Source: an uncultured Collinsella sp. (GTDB lineage: Bacteria; Actinomycetota; Coriobacteriia; Coriobacteriales; Coriobacteriaceae). From it: DNA of 27,429 bases. Positions 8,202 through 15,537 of the stretch are shown here, piece after piece. Both the position numbers and the translations under genes were made by a program. The notes under the pieces were generated by a model, which was not told the DNA's origin, ran no database searches, and saw only the letters and a list, made by a program, of their open reading frames with translations. How positions within the stretch are numbered: position 1 is the stretch's first letter; every line of letters starts with the position of its first letter. Where the stretch lies: assembly GCA_938023705.1 (NCBI GenBank), contig CALJDJ010000027.1:1-27429 (forward strand), given 5' to 3'.

Positions 8202-9926
8202 CTACGAGCGCAGTGTAATTTTATCGCGCAGCGACTTGAGGTCTTCGGTGACGGTGCGGTCTTCCTGGATCATCTTCTGGACCTTTTTGTAACTCGTGCT
8301 GACGGTCGAGTGGTTGCGGTTGCCAAATTCGGCACCCACCGCCGTGGTCGTCATCTCACACATCTCGATGGCCAGGTAGATAGCGATATGGCGTGCTTTG
8401 GCGATATTGGCGTTGCGACGCGGGCCGATGAGCTCCTCGTGCGTCACGCCGTACTGCTCTTCGATGACGGACTGAACCGTCTGGACGTTGATCTTTTTGG
8501 CCGATGTGTCGAAGTACTGGCTGGCGATGGCGTCGATATCGTCAAAGGTGAGCTCCCCGCCCTCGCGCTCGCGGTCGCCCGCCTCGCCGGCGCAGCGCTC
8601 GCAAAAGCTCTCGAGTTCGCGGATGTTGGTGCCCGAGACCTCGGCCATGTGTTTAAAGTGCTCGTCGGTCAGGTGCCCGCCGTCGCCCCCATAGGCCGCC
8701 AGCAGCGAGTCGTCGCCTGCCTCGGGAGCGGCGACGATGGTGTTCTCGTAATAGCGCTGCAAGATCTTATATTTCATCTCGTAACTGGGCTCTGCGACCA
8801 GGCAGAGCATGCCGGCGTTGAAGCGGCTGGTCAGACGCTCGTCCATGTTCAGGTCCTTGGGGGCGCGGTCTGCCGCGATGACGACCTTCTTATTGTTGCG
8901 GATGAACTCGTCCATGAGCTGGAAAAAGTAGTCCACGCTCGCGCGCTTGCCGATGATGTTTTGGATGTCATCGATGATGAGCACGTCCACGCCGTGGTAC
9001 GCCTGCATGATGGGGGCGTTGCTCTTCTTTTGGCGGTCGAACTCGGTCATCAGATCGTCCAGATATGCCTGGGAGTTGGCATACTTGACCTTGATCTCGG
9101 GCGACTTCTCGGCGAGCTCGTTTTTGATGGCAAGCAGTAGGTGCGTCTTGCCCAGGCCCGATTTGCCGTAGATGAACAGTGATGTGCACGTGCCGCGCTC
9201 GTCCGCGAGGGCGGCAAACTTGAGTGCCGAGCGATAGGCATGGCTGTTCTCGGGGCCGTAGACAAAGTTCTCAAAGGTAAATTTTGAGTTCGCGGCGAGT
9301 GGGGCTCCATCCGTATTCTGCTCGGCCGGTACGGTCGGTGCCGGCATGGGTGAAGCGGGGGTCGCAGCTTGCGTGGATTTAGTTGGCGCTCCGCCCTTCA
9401 TCTGGTTCATCATGCGACGAAAATCATCGGCCGAGAGCGTGTTCTTGATTGCAATGCCCGAATCCGCGCCCGTCGTTGCGTCGTGAGCGATGGGCATGTG
9501 CGTGACGGGTGCGTTCGTTGACGTCGCCGCCGCGGTCGGCAACGGTGCCATGGTTTCACGGGAAACATCGCTGTGCTGGTGCTCGATTGTCGGCACGTCG
9601 CCTGCGGAGGCCGGCGCCGCCGGGGAAGCAGCGGGAGCCGTGGCGGGCACCGTCGCGGCAGCAGATTCGGCCGTTGCGCCTTGCGGTGCCACGATGTCGA
9701 GCGCGATCGGAGCAAAGGCGATTTCTTCCAGATAGGCCTCAATAGTCGGCTGATGCTTTTTGAGCTGCGCGATGGCAAAGCGCGAGGGGGCCTCGATCGT
9801 GAGCGTATCTTCGGTCAGGCTTATGGCGCGCGATTGCCCCAGCATGTTGATGAGGCGTGCATCTTGGCCGTCGCGCTGGCAAAAGGCGATGGCATCCCCC
9901 AGGATGATGCTTGCTTCCTCGTCCAC
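8202..9926 (-). CDS. dnaA: Chromosomal replication initiator DnaA
   Basis: AAA+ initiator that binds DnaA boxes and melts oriC. The 574 residues comprise domain I (1-75), a long Ala/Pro-rich domain II linker (about 80-210), domain III with Walker A GKSGLGKT (254-261), Walker B LIIDD (316-320) and Arg-bearing ERLTSRF (363-369), and DNA-binding domain IV from about 480. A short Gly/Asp/Ala-rich insertion sits near 400-417 in the AAA+ lid. The recognition motif reads NRNHSTV (536-542) where most DnaA proteins have RDHTTV: Asp becomes Asn and the first Thr becomes Ser. The start is GTG 9926 with GGGAGAG upstream. It follows the ATPase gene by 15 bp, so both are probably one transcript. A parS-like sequence lies within its linker coding region at 9552-9567. 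Confidence 0.97.
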   Translation of the reverse strand: MDEEASIILGDAIAFCQRDGQDARLINMLGQSRAISLTEDTLTIEAPSRFAIAQLKKHQPTIEAYLEEIAFAPIALDIVAPQGATAESAAATVPATAPAASPAAPASAGDVPTIEHQHSDVSRETMAPLPTAAATSTNAPVTHMPIAHDATTGADSGIAIKNTLSADDFRRMMNQMKGGAPTKSTQAATPASPMPAPTVPAEQNTDGAPLAANSKFTFENFVYGPENSHAYRSALKFAALADERGTCTSLFIYGKSGLGKTHLLLAIKNELAEKSPEIKVKYANSQAYLDDLMTEFDRQKKSNAPIMQAYHGVDVLIIDDIQNIIGKRASVDYFFQLMDEFIRNNKKVVIAADRAPKDLNMDERLTSRFNAGMLCLVAEPSYEMKYKILQRYYENTIVAAPEAGDDSLLAAYGGDGGHLTDEHFKHMAEVSGTNIRELESFCERCAGEAGDREREGGELTFDDIDAIASQYFDTSAKKINVQTVQSVIEEQYGVTHEELIGPRRNANIAKARHIAIYLAIEMCEMTTTAVGAEFGNRNHSTVSTSYKKVQKMIQEDRTVTEDLKSLRDKITLRS

Positions 9927-9941
9927 TGTCTCTCCCGTTCT

Positions 9942-11294
9942 TTAGCTCTGAGCTCGCACGCGAGCGGCGCCGAGTTCGGTCAGATGGTATTTCTGGCCAT
10001 GCTTGATGACCAAGCCGGCCTGCGCCAAGTCATTGAGCGTGCGTGACCAAGTGGGGGCCGAGTTTCCAAACGCCCTCGCCAGATCGGTTGCACCGCACGC
10101 TTGATTTTGCGCCAGATAGCCTAGCGCGGCGTTGCCGCGATCGCTTACGAACACGTCCGGTTGTGGCTGCGCATACTGATTTGCTGCATTAGGATACATC
10201 ATTTGAGCTGCTGGTTGTTGAGAACTCTGCATCGACGGCATTTGCTGTTGAAAACTTTGAGGCCACTGTTGGTAAGGCTGCGGAGGCACCTGCTGTGCCC
10301 AGGGGTTGTACTGCTGCTGCGGCATCTGCTGGTACGGCTGCTGATATCCCTGCTGGTACTGCTGCGGGAACTGCTGGCTATACCCCAGTGGTGGCATCTG
10401 CTGATATGGATATCCCTGTTGGTACGGCTGATAGCCCATTTGCTGGCCACCCGGTGCCCCCGTCGCCTGCTGCATTGCGGCTGTGTCCTGAGCCGCCAGT
10501 GGCATGGCTTCTTGCATGCTTGGCGGCATCGACATCGATGCCGCCTGGGGCTCTTGTGTAGGAATCATTCCGGGCTGCTGCATCTGCCCCACGGGGGGCT
10601 GCATCTGCTGCGTTGCCATGGGCTGCTGCGCAAAAGCTCTCGGCAGGGGATATGTGGGCTGCTCCGTCTCGGGCCGCACGGCAGCACCGCGTCCGCCGGC
10701 ACGCTCGATTTCCTGCACGCGTTTAGGGTTCAGGCTTACCGTAACCACGGTTCCGTTTCCCATGTTGTCCTCGATGGATACGGCGCCGCCGGCGTTTTCC
10801 AAATACTCCTGCACCATGGGAAACCCTGCTCCGGTTCCACGGATATAGCGCTTCATCTTGCTGTTTGCGCTGGTAACGCCAAAGTCGAAAGCGCGTTCCT
10901 TGTCGTCGATACCTGGTCCTTGATCGGCAAAGCGGATGGTGTCTCCGCCGTCCAGAATCGAGATGATGGGCTCGGCAAAGTGCGCGTGGATAAAGTTTTC
11001 GACAATCTCGCGGATGACCATGAGCGAGATATGGCCGCCTTGTTCTTTCATGCACTGGTAGACGGTGTTGGTCGTCTCTTCCAAATACGTGCGCACGTCC
11101 TGCGGATCAATGACGATCACACGCGGTGTCGACAGCATGTCGTCATAGACGGCGATTCGTGCGGCGTACATGGCTTTTGGCGCCTGCGTGGTCGTCTGCT
11201 CGCCTTCCGCACGCTCTTCGCGCACGCCGGTGATGTGCTCGTTGTCGGGTGCCGGGTCTCCGGAATCGACCATGGTGTAAAAGTCGTCAGACAT
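9942..11294 (-). CDS. GHKL ATPase with Y/Q-rich linker and C-terminal winged helix; function unknown
   Basis: I do not recognise a named family. Residues about 60-190 form a histidine-kinase-type ATPase: N-box EIVEN (Asn100), G1 box DQGPG (124-128), G2 box GTGAG (153-157) and GNGT before the last strand. No phospho-acceptor His domain, sensor or membrane segment precedes it, so it resembles SpoIIAB/RsbW-like or other soluble GHKL proteins rather than a sensor kinase. Residues about 210-380 are a low-complexity Q/P/M/Y-rich linker with at least six YQQ units. Residues about 384-450 look like a winged helix (GATDLARAFG...WSRTLNDLAQAGLV...YHLTELG). The start is ATG 11294; the Shine-Dalgarno is weak. 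It is the first gene of the dnaA transcript, and its leader carries DnaA-box-like sites, so DnaA may regulate it. A role as an ATP-sensing regulator at the origin is inference. Confidence 0.85.
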   Translation of the reverse strand: MSDDFYTMVDSGDPAPDNEHITGVREERAEGEQTTTQAPKAMYAARIAVYDDMLSTPRVIVIDPQDVRTYLEETTNTVYQCMKEQGGHISLMVIREIVENFIHAHFAEPIISILDGGDTIRFADQGPGIDDKERAFDFGVTSANSKMKRYIRGTGAGFPMVQEYLENAGGAVSIEDNMGNGTVVTVSLNPKRVQEIERAGGRGAAVRPETEQPTYPLPRAFAQQPMATQQMQPPVGQMQQPGMIPTQEPQAASMSMPPSMQEAMPLAAQDTAAMQQATGAPGGQQMGYQPYQQGYPYQQMPPLGYSQQFPQQYQQGYQQPYQQMPQQQYNPWAQQVPPQPYQQWPQSFQQQMPSMQSSQQPAAQMMYPNAANQYAQPQPDVFVSDRGNAALGYLAQNQACGATDLARAFGNSAPTWSRTLNDLAQAGLVIKHGQKYHLTELGAARVRAQS

Positions 11295-11537
11295 GCCGCT
11301 CGCAATCTTTCAAAAGGTTTCGAACAAATAGTAGCTCACCGTGCAATGTTTCTCATCTTTCGACAATCTTTCAAAACCTGTTGAAAACTTTGGAAAACGG
11401 GCGAAAAGTTCTCAACATTGCCAACATGACCTGTTGAAAACTCGATGAAATATCGTGAAAAGTTGCCATGCACCGCTAAATCGAGCTCGGCTTATGGGGG
11501 AACCGTGTGAACTGCGCAACCTTTTACCTTTGATTTC
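11295..11537. other. oriC: Candidate origin half upstream of the dnaA operon, with DnaA-box cluster
   Basis: A gene-free gap where both flanking operons diverge. It has two exact TGTTGAAAA boxes (11379-11387, 11432-11440), each within the 14-bp word ACCTGTTGAAAACT, one near match TTCTCAACA (11409-11417), and several A/T-tracts. A 22-base stretch here (11370-11391) matches 19 of 22 bases of 8105-8126 in the dnaA-dnaN gap. In B. subtilis and relatives, boxes upstream of dnaA form the second half of a bipartite oriC and also repress dnaA. TACTAT (11328-11333, minus) could be the -10 of the ATPase-dnaA promoter but lacks a clear -35. Confidence 0.65.
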
Positions 11538-11567
11538 TTGACATTTGAACATTGATTTCCCTACAAT
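11538..11567 (+). promoter_or_regulatory. Sigma-A promoter of the rpmH operon
   Basis: TTGACA (11538-11543), an 18-base spacer and TACAAT (11562-11567) form a near-consensus housekeeping promoter, 73 bases before the rpmH start. Ribosomal protein genes normally have strong promoters. It points away from the dnaA operon and borders the DnaA-box cluster. Confidence 0.88.
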
Positions 11568-11639
11568 CTTCAAGCTCACGTGTCTATATCTGCGTCCGCA
11601 TCCTCGCGGACACTCGAAATGCAGCAGGAGGAACTTAAG

Positions 11640-11774
11640 ATGAAGCGTACGTATCAGCCTAATAAGCGTAAGCGTGCCAAGACCCATGGCTTCCGTGCCC
11701 GTATGGCCACTAAGGGTGGTCGTGCCGTGCTCGCCCGTCGTCGCGCCAAGGGCCGCAAGCGTCTCACTGTCTAG
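11640..11774 (+). CDS. rpmH: 50S ribosomal protein L34
   Basis: A 44-residue, strongly basic protein of the large ribosomal subunit. The sequence MKRTYQPNKRKR, then HGFRARMATKGGRAVLARRR, is diagnostic. ATG 11640 is nine bases after AGGAGG (11626-11631), so an upstream in-frame codon is not needed. It leads the conserved rpmH-rnpA-yidD-yidC-jag cluster found beside many bacterial origins and is driven by the promoter at 11538-11567. Confidence 0.99.
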   Translation: MKRTYQPNKRKRAKTHGFRARMATKGGRAVLARRRAKGRKRLTV

Positions 11775-11794
11775 CAGCGATACACACATCTCGC

Positions 11795-12133
11795 ATGAAG
11801 ACTATTAAGTCTCGGCAAGATTTCGAGCATGTGTTCAGTCAGGGGCGTCGTTTCAATCACCCTCTGATTCGAATGACCATATGTGAATCGGTTGGCGAAG
11901 GCGACTCCGGAAGGGTCGCCTTCGTTGGTGCTAAACGGCTCGGTTGTGCTGTCGTGCGCAACCGTTCTAAGCGTGTGATGCGCGAGGCCGCCCGCAGCTG
12001 TGGATTTCCCGTTGCGGGTTATGACATCATCTTGTTCGCAACTCCCAAGACGAGGGTTTCCTCGCCGCAGGAGATGGACAAGGCGTTGCGTTCGCTTATG
12101 AAACGCGCCGGCGTTGCCGGGGAGGAGCGATGA
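11795..12133 (+). CDS. rnpA: Ribonuclease P protein component
   Basis: Protein cofactor of the RNase P ribozyme, which removes 5' leaders from precursor tRNA. The 112 residues show the family core: SRQDFEHVFSQGRRF near the N-terminus and the RNR signature AVVRNRSKRVMREA (Arg55-Asn56-Arg57). The gene begins 20 bases after rpmH without a visible Shine-Dalgarno, which suggests coupling to rpmH translation or deliberately lower expression. The stop overlaps the yidD start as ATGA. Confidence 0.97.
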   Translation: MKTIKSRQDFEHVFSQGRRFNHPLIRMTICESVGEGDSGRVAFVGAKRLGCAVVRNRSKRVMREAARSCGFPVAGYDIILFATPKTRVSSPQEMDKALRSLMKRAGVAGEER

Positions 12134-12354
12134 GCAATCACGTTTTGCGACGTGTTGCCATCGCTCCTATTCGCATATATCAACAGGTTGTTTCGCCCTT
12201 ATTGCCTGACGCCTGCATTTATTACCCAACGTGCTCGCAATACGCCGTACAGGCGATTGAGAAGTACGGTGTTTTGAGAGGCTGCTGGCTTGCCGTGAGG
12301 CGCATCGCTCGCTGCAATCCCCTGCACGTCGGCGGTTATGACCCTGTGCCCTAG
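12130..12354 (+). CDS. yidD: Membrane protein insertion efficiency factor YidD
   Basis: A small protein (74 residues) thought to assist YidC-dependent insertion at the inner face of the membrane. It has the full family pattern: an amphipathic N-terminal helix, IRIYQQVVSP, the Cys-containing CIYYPTCSQYA, and RCNPLHVGGYDPVP at the very end. It ends right after the conserved motif, without the variable tail some homologues have. ATG 12130 overlaps the rnpA stop. Confidence 0.96.
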   Translation: MSNHVLRRVAIAPIRIYQQVVSPLLPDACIYYPTCSQYAVQAIEKYGVLRGCWLAVRRIARCNPLHVGGYDPVP

Positions 12355-12383
12355 CGGGCACTCGCTATCGGAGGAAAACTTAC

Positions 12384-13154
12384 ATGTGGGATTGGATCGT
12401 TAACATCCTTTTCGAGCTGCTCAAGCTCATCCAGACCTTTGCGGTCGACTGGGGCCTGTCCATCATCATCCTGGTGGTCATCATCCGTCTGCTGCTGACG
12501 CCGCTTATGCTCAAGTCGACTAAGTCGACGGCTCGCATGCAGGTGCTGCAGCCCAAGATGCTCGAGATCCAGGAGCGCTATGCCGACGATCCCCAGCGTC
12601 AGGCCGAGGAGATGCAGAAGTTCTACAGCGAGAACAAGTTCAACCCCATGGCTGGTTGTCTGCCGCTGTTGATCCAGATGCCTGTCCTGTTCGCCCTATT
12701 TACGCTGCTTCGTAACCTGCCGCAGTACTTTAACGACGGCACGTTCTCGTTCTTTAATATTCTGCCCGATCTGACCACCACGCCGAGTGCCTCCTTTGCC
12801 GATGGCTTTATGGTCGCGCTGCCTGCGCTGGTCTGCCTGATCCTGTTCGCTGTCCTGACCCTGATTCCGCAGCTCTATATGTCGCGCAACCAGACCGGCC
12901 AGCAGGCTCAGAGCATGCGTATGATGGCCGTTGTCATGACGGTCATGATGCTTTGGATGGGCTGGAGCCTGCCCGTCGGTGTTCTGCTGTACTACGATGT
13001 GTCTTCTGCCTGGCAGGTTATCCAACAGATCTTCGTGACGCAGAAGGTTATCGACAAGGCTAAGGCCGATGAGGAGGAGCGTCTTAAGAACGCGCCGCTG
13101 CAGGTTGAGGTCACTCGTCGCGAGAAGAAGCCGCGCCCGCACAAGAAGAAGTAG
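12384..13154 (+). CDS. yidC: Membrane protein insertase YidC (Oxa1 family)
   Basis: Inserts membrane proteins alone or with SecYEG. The 256 residues are the short Gram-positive form: no large periplasmic domain and no lipoprotein signal. Predicted membrane segments lie near 22-42, 92-113, 141-163, 179-197 and 198-215. Arg35 in IIRLLLTPL matches the conserved positive residue of the hydrophilic groove, and the coiled cytoplasmic loop with KMLEIQERY follows. The C-terminus is strongly basic (about 235-256), suited to ribosome contact. GGAGG precedes ATG 12384 at proper distance. It belongs to the rpmH operon. Confidence 0.97.
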   Translation: MWDWIVNILFELLKLIQTFAVDWGLSIIILVVIIRLLLTPLMLKSTKSTARMQVLQPKMLEIQERYADDPQRQAEEMQKFYSENKFNPMAGCLPLLIQMPVLFALFTLLRNLPQYFNDGTFSFFNILPDLTTTPSASFADGFMVALPALVCLILFAVLTLIPQLYMSRNQTGQQAQSMRMMAVVMTVMMLWMGWSLPVGVLLYYDVSSAWQVIQQIFVTQKVIDKAKADEEERLKNAPLQVEVTRREKKPRPHKKK

Positions 13155-13171
13155 CGGGATATCAATCTTAT

Positions 13172-13183
13172 TTAGGTACCTAA
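13172..13183. repeat. 12-bp palindrome TTAGGTACCTAA, copy 1
   Basis: A perfect palindrome in the 44-bp yidC-jag gap. The same 13 bases, TTAGGTACCTAAC, recur at 16676-16688 just after the parB-linked membrane protein gene. Both copies are at gene ends and bracket the jag-to-membrane-protein block. Function unknown; it may be an operator-like or recombination-related site, or chance. Confidence 0.45.
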
Positions 13184-13198
13184 CTTTTGGAGTACGTT

Positions 13199-13768
13199 AT
13201 GTCTGAAGAGATCATCGAGGATATGCTTGAGGAGGTTGCCCCGCAGGTCGCGGGCGATTATCCCGAGATTGCACAGCGCTACAAGGCTGGTGAAGAGCTG
13301 ACCGACGAGGAGCTCGACACCATTGCCGATGTCGCGATTTCCATCCTGCGTTCCATCCTTTCGCACTTCGATGCTGCCAACTCTCCTATCGATGAGTATG
13401 AGGGCGACGAGGGTGAGCTGATTTTGGATGTAACGGCTCCCGACCTTGCTGTTCTCATTGGCCGTCATGGTCGTACTCTTGATGCTCTTCAGGTTATGTT
13501 CTCTTTGCTGGTGAGCCGCAAGCTTGGCTTTAGGTATCCGGTTGTAGTGGACGTCGAGGGATACAAGAGCCGCCGTCAGGACAAGGTTGCCTCCATGGCT
13601 CAGTCTGCTGCCGAGCGCGCCATCCGCACTCATAAGAGTGTTTCGCTTCCGCCCATGAATGCCTATGAGCGCCGACTGGTTCACATTGCACTTCGTGGCA
13701 ATGATGCCGTCGATACTCATTCTGAGGGTTCTGACCCTGATCGCCATGTGGTGATTGTTGCTCGATAA
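13199..13768 (+). CDS. jag: RNA-binding protein Jag/KhpB (KH and R3H domains)
   Basis: Cytoplasmic RNA-binding protein; homologues (KhpB/EloR) affect cell elongation and division in Gram-positive bacteria. The 189 residues have an acidic N-terminus (1-75), a type-II KH domain with GRHG in VLIGRHGRTLDAL (about 95-105), and an R3H domain with RRLVH (Arg-x3-His) near 160. The usual Jag_N domain is not obvious. I choose ATG 13199 because TTGGAG (about 13187-13192) serves as its ribosome binding site; the in-frame TTG at 13187 would overlap that site. A strong terminator follows 20 bases after the stop. Confidence 0.94.
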   Translation: MSEEIIEDMLEEVAPQVAGDYPEIAQRYKAGEELTDEELDTIADVAISILRSILSHFDAANSPIDEYEGDEGELILDVTAPDLAVLIGRHGRTLDALQVMFSLLVSRKLGFRYPVVVDVEGYKSRRQDKVASMAQSAAERAIRTHKSVSLPPMNAYERRLVHIALRGNDAVDTHSEGSDPDRHVVIVAR

Positions 13769-13788
13769 TCTACTCGAGCTTATGCTTA

Positions 13789-13818
13789 GGGGACGTGGTT
13801 TCCACGTCCCCTTTTTTT
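13789..13818 (+). terminator. Rho-independent terminator of the rpmH-jag operon
   Basis: A perfect 10-bp stem, GGGGACGTGG (13789-13798) with CCACGTCCCC (13802-13811), closes a TTT loop and is followed by seven T residues. It marks the end of rpmH-rnpA-yidD-yidC-jag, so rsmG must start from a separate promoter in the short following spacer, where I see no convincing one. Confidence 0.95.
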
Positions 13819-13864
13819 GTCAAAAGTTCTCGATACACTGATTTTTGTCAGAAAGGAGCTTTCT

Positions 13865-14602
13865 TTGTTAGTACTTACTGATCAGCAAGCTGACGAGATG
13901 TTGACTCGTCTATCTTCCTATTGCAAAGAGTATTCCTTGAGCGTATCTGATGTTGAGCTGAGGAAATGTATTCAGCATTTGGATTTGGTTCTGGAAACAA
14001 ATAAGACAACTAATCTCACCCGTATTCTTAACGTAGAAGATGCTGCGGTACTTCATATCCTCGACTCACTTGTTTTGCTCCCCTATATCAATAAGGCTCC
14101 TGAGGGAGCTTTGCTCGATATGGGTACAGGTGCGGGCTTCCCTGGTATTCCGTTAACCATAGCCACGCATCGTAAAACTACTTATATTGACTCTGTTGGT
14201 AAGAAGGTTGATGCCGTCAATTCTTTTGTTCATGCTCTTGGGTTGAAACATGCTCATGCGATTCATGATCGCCTTGAAGAATATGCTCGAAGCCATAAGA
14301 AGCAGTTTTCTGTCGTAACCGCCCGCGCACTTGCCCCTCTACCGATTCTTGTTGAGTATGCGGCTCCGTTCCTCAAGGATGGAGGTCTATTTGTTATCAC
14401 CAAGGGTAATCCTTCGGATGAGGAGCTAGTTTCCGGTATGTCGGCAGCTAAGATTTGCGGCTTCACTTTGCTTCTTAATGACGCAATCGATTTGCCTGAG
14501 GGCTTGGGCCACAGGGAGTTCATTGTTCTCAAGAAGAGTCATCCAGCATCCGTTTCATTGCCTCGTGCAAATGGCATGGCTAAGAAGAATCCGCTTGCCT
14601 AG
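13865..14602 (+). CDS. rsmG: 16S rRNA (guanine-N7) methyltransferase RsmG (GidB)
   Basis: Methylates N7 of G527 (E. coli numbering) of 16S rRNA with S-adenosylmethionine. The 245 residues contain NLTRI...HILDSL, the SAM motif DMGTGAGFPGIPL, DSVGKK for the usual ES..KK, ARALAPLPIL and the end PRANGMAKKNPLA, all family marks. I choose TTG 13865 because AAAGGAG (13852-13858) sits just upstream; a longer frame from 13817 would overlap the terminator T-tract and the ribosome binding site. Codon use is visibly AT-richer than in the operons on either side. The stop codon is immediately followed by parS site 1. The link of rsmG with parAB is common near bacterial origins. Confidence 0.96.
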   Translation: MLVLTDQQADEMLTRLSSYCKEYSLSVSDVELRKCIQHLDLVLETNKTTNLTRILNVEDAAVLHILDSLVLLPYINKAPEGALLDMGTGAGFPGIPLTIATHRKTTYIDSVGKKVDAVNSFVHALGLKHAHAIHDRLEEYARSHKKQFSVVTARALAPLPILVEYAAPFLKDGGLFVITKGNPSDEELVSGMSAAKICGFTLLLNDAIDLPEGLGHREFIVLKKSHPASVSLPRANGMAKKNPLA

Positions 14603-14603
14603 A

Positions 14604-14619
14604 TGTTTCACGTGAAACA
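14604..14619. promoter_or_regulatory. parS: parS centromere site 1
   Basis: Perfect 16-bp palindrome TGTTTCACGTGAAACA, the nearly universal chromosomal ParB-binding site, here within an 18-bp palindrome and starting one base after the rsmG stop codon. Confidence 0.97.
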
Positions 14620-14642
14620 TAATGGATACTAACAACTTGCAG

Positions 14643-14658
14643 TGTTTCACGTGAAACA
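14643..14658. promoter_or_regulatory. parS: parS centromere site 2
   Basis: Perfect TGTTTCACGTGAAACA, exactly 39 bp after site 1. ParB loads here as a CTP-dependent clamp and spreads along neighbouring DNA. Confidence 0.97.
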
Positions 14659-14681
14659 TGGCGGTTGATATCGAATCGGAA

Positions 14682-14697
14682 TGTTTCACGTGAAACA
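14682..14697. promoter_or_regulatory. parS: parS centromere site 3
   Basis: Perfect TGTTTCACGTGAAACA, exactly 39 bp after site 2 and 30 bp before the parA ribosome binding site, so bound ParB probably affects the parAB promoter. Confidence 0.97.
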
Positions 14698-14736
14698 TCC
14701 TCCGTTTGACAGCTTTAATACACACCAGGAGGGACC

Positions 14737-15537
14737 GTGGGATTTCGCGACGTTAAGCGTTCTAAGAACGCAAAAGACACGCGTATCATTGCAATCATCA
14801 ATCAAAAAGGCGGCGTCGGTAAGTCAACGACGGCTGTAAACCTTGCAGCAGCACTGGGTGAGCAGGGTCGTAAGACACTGATTGTCGATTTTGATCCGCA
14901 GGGAAACAGTACCAGTGGATTTGGAATTGAAAAAGAAGACCTTGATCACTGCATCTATGATGCATTGTTGAATGATGTGCCGGCAGAATCGCTTGTTCTT
15001 GATACAAATTGCAAAAAGGTATTCGTAATTCCAGCTACGATTCAGCTTGCAGGTGCCGAAATTGAGCTCGTAAGCGCAATTGCTCGTGAAACCCGCCTCA
15101 AAGATTTGCTTGAGCCGATTCAGGACGAGTTCGATTTTATTTTCATTGACTGTCCTCCTTCGCTCGGCCTGCTTACTATCAATGCCTTGACCGCAGCAGG
15201 TAGCGTTTTGATTCCAATCCAGTGTGAGTATTACGCACTCGAGGGCGTTACGAAGCTGCTTGAGTCAATGAAGATGGTCAAATCACGTCTGAACAAGGGC
15301 TTAGACACCTATGGCGTGCTTATGACCATGTATGACTCACGTACTTCTTTGTCGAATCAGGTTGTTGAGGAAGTTCAATCGTACTTTGGTGATAAGGCGT
15401 TTAAGACGCTGATTCCCCGTACGGTTAAAATCTCTGAAGCTCCGTCTTTTGGAGAACCGGTAATTACCTATGCACCTCAAAATAAGGGTGCAAAAGCGTA
15501 TATGAACCTTGCAAAAGAGGTGATCAAGCGTGCCTAG
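14737..15537 (+). CDS. parA: Chromosome partitioning ATPase ParA (Soj)
   Basis: Dimeric DNA-binding ATPase that moves ParB-parS complexes and, in many bacteria, modulates DnaA. The 266 residues show the deviant Walker A KGGVGKST (24-31) with signature Lys24, the switch region DFDPQGNSTSGFG, Walker B FIDCPPSLG and the late VLMTMYDSRTSLSNQVVEEV. A short basic N-terminus (FRDVKRSK) precedes the fold. GTG 14737 follows AGGAGGG (14727-14733). The stop overlaps the parB start by eight bases. Base composition is low in GC (one 60-base line, 14881-14940, has 24 G+C). Confidence 0.98.
   Translation: MGFRDVKRSKNAKDTRIIAIINQKGGVGKSTTAVNLAAALGEQGRKTLIVDFDPQGNSTSGFGIEKEDLDHCIYDALLNDVPAESLVLDTNCKKVFVIPATIQLAGAEIELVSAIARETRLKDLLEPIQDEFDFIFIDCPPSLGLLTINALTAAGSVLIPIQCEYYALEGVTKLLESMKMVKSRLNKGLDTYGVLMTMYDSRTSLSNQVVEEVQSYFGDKAFKTLIPRTVKISEAPSFGEPVITYAPQNKGAKAYMNLAKEVIKRA

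Noticed and set aside
6221..8218. 665-codon plus-strand frame across recF, dnaN and the origin gap
   Set aside because: Antisense to two complete genes and runs through the origin-like region; no domain visible.
10200..10660. Repeated CTG/TGC-rich units that could suggest a CRISPR or tandem DNA repeat
   Set aside because: No regular repeat-spacer pattern; the units encode the Q/Y-rich linker of the ATPase in frame.
14706..14720. TTGACA before parA as a -35 element
   Set aside because: A -10 at normal distance would fall on the ribosome binding site; the parA promoter remains unassigned.
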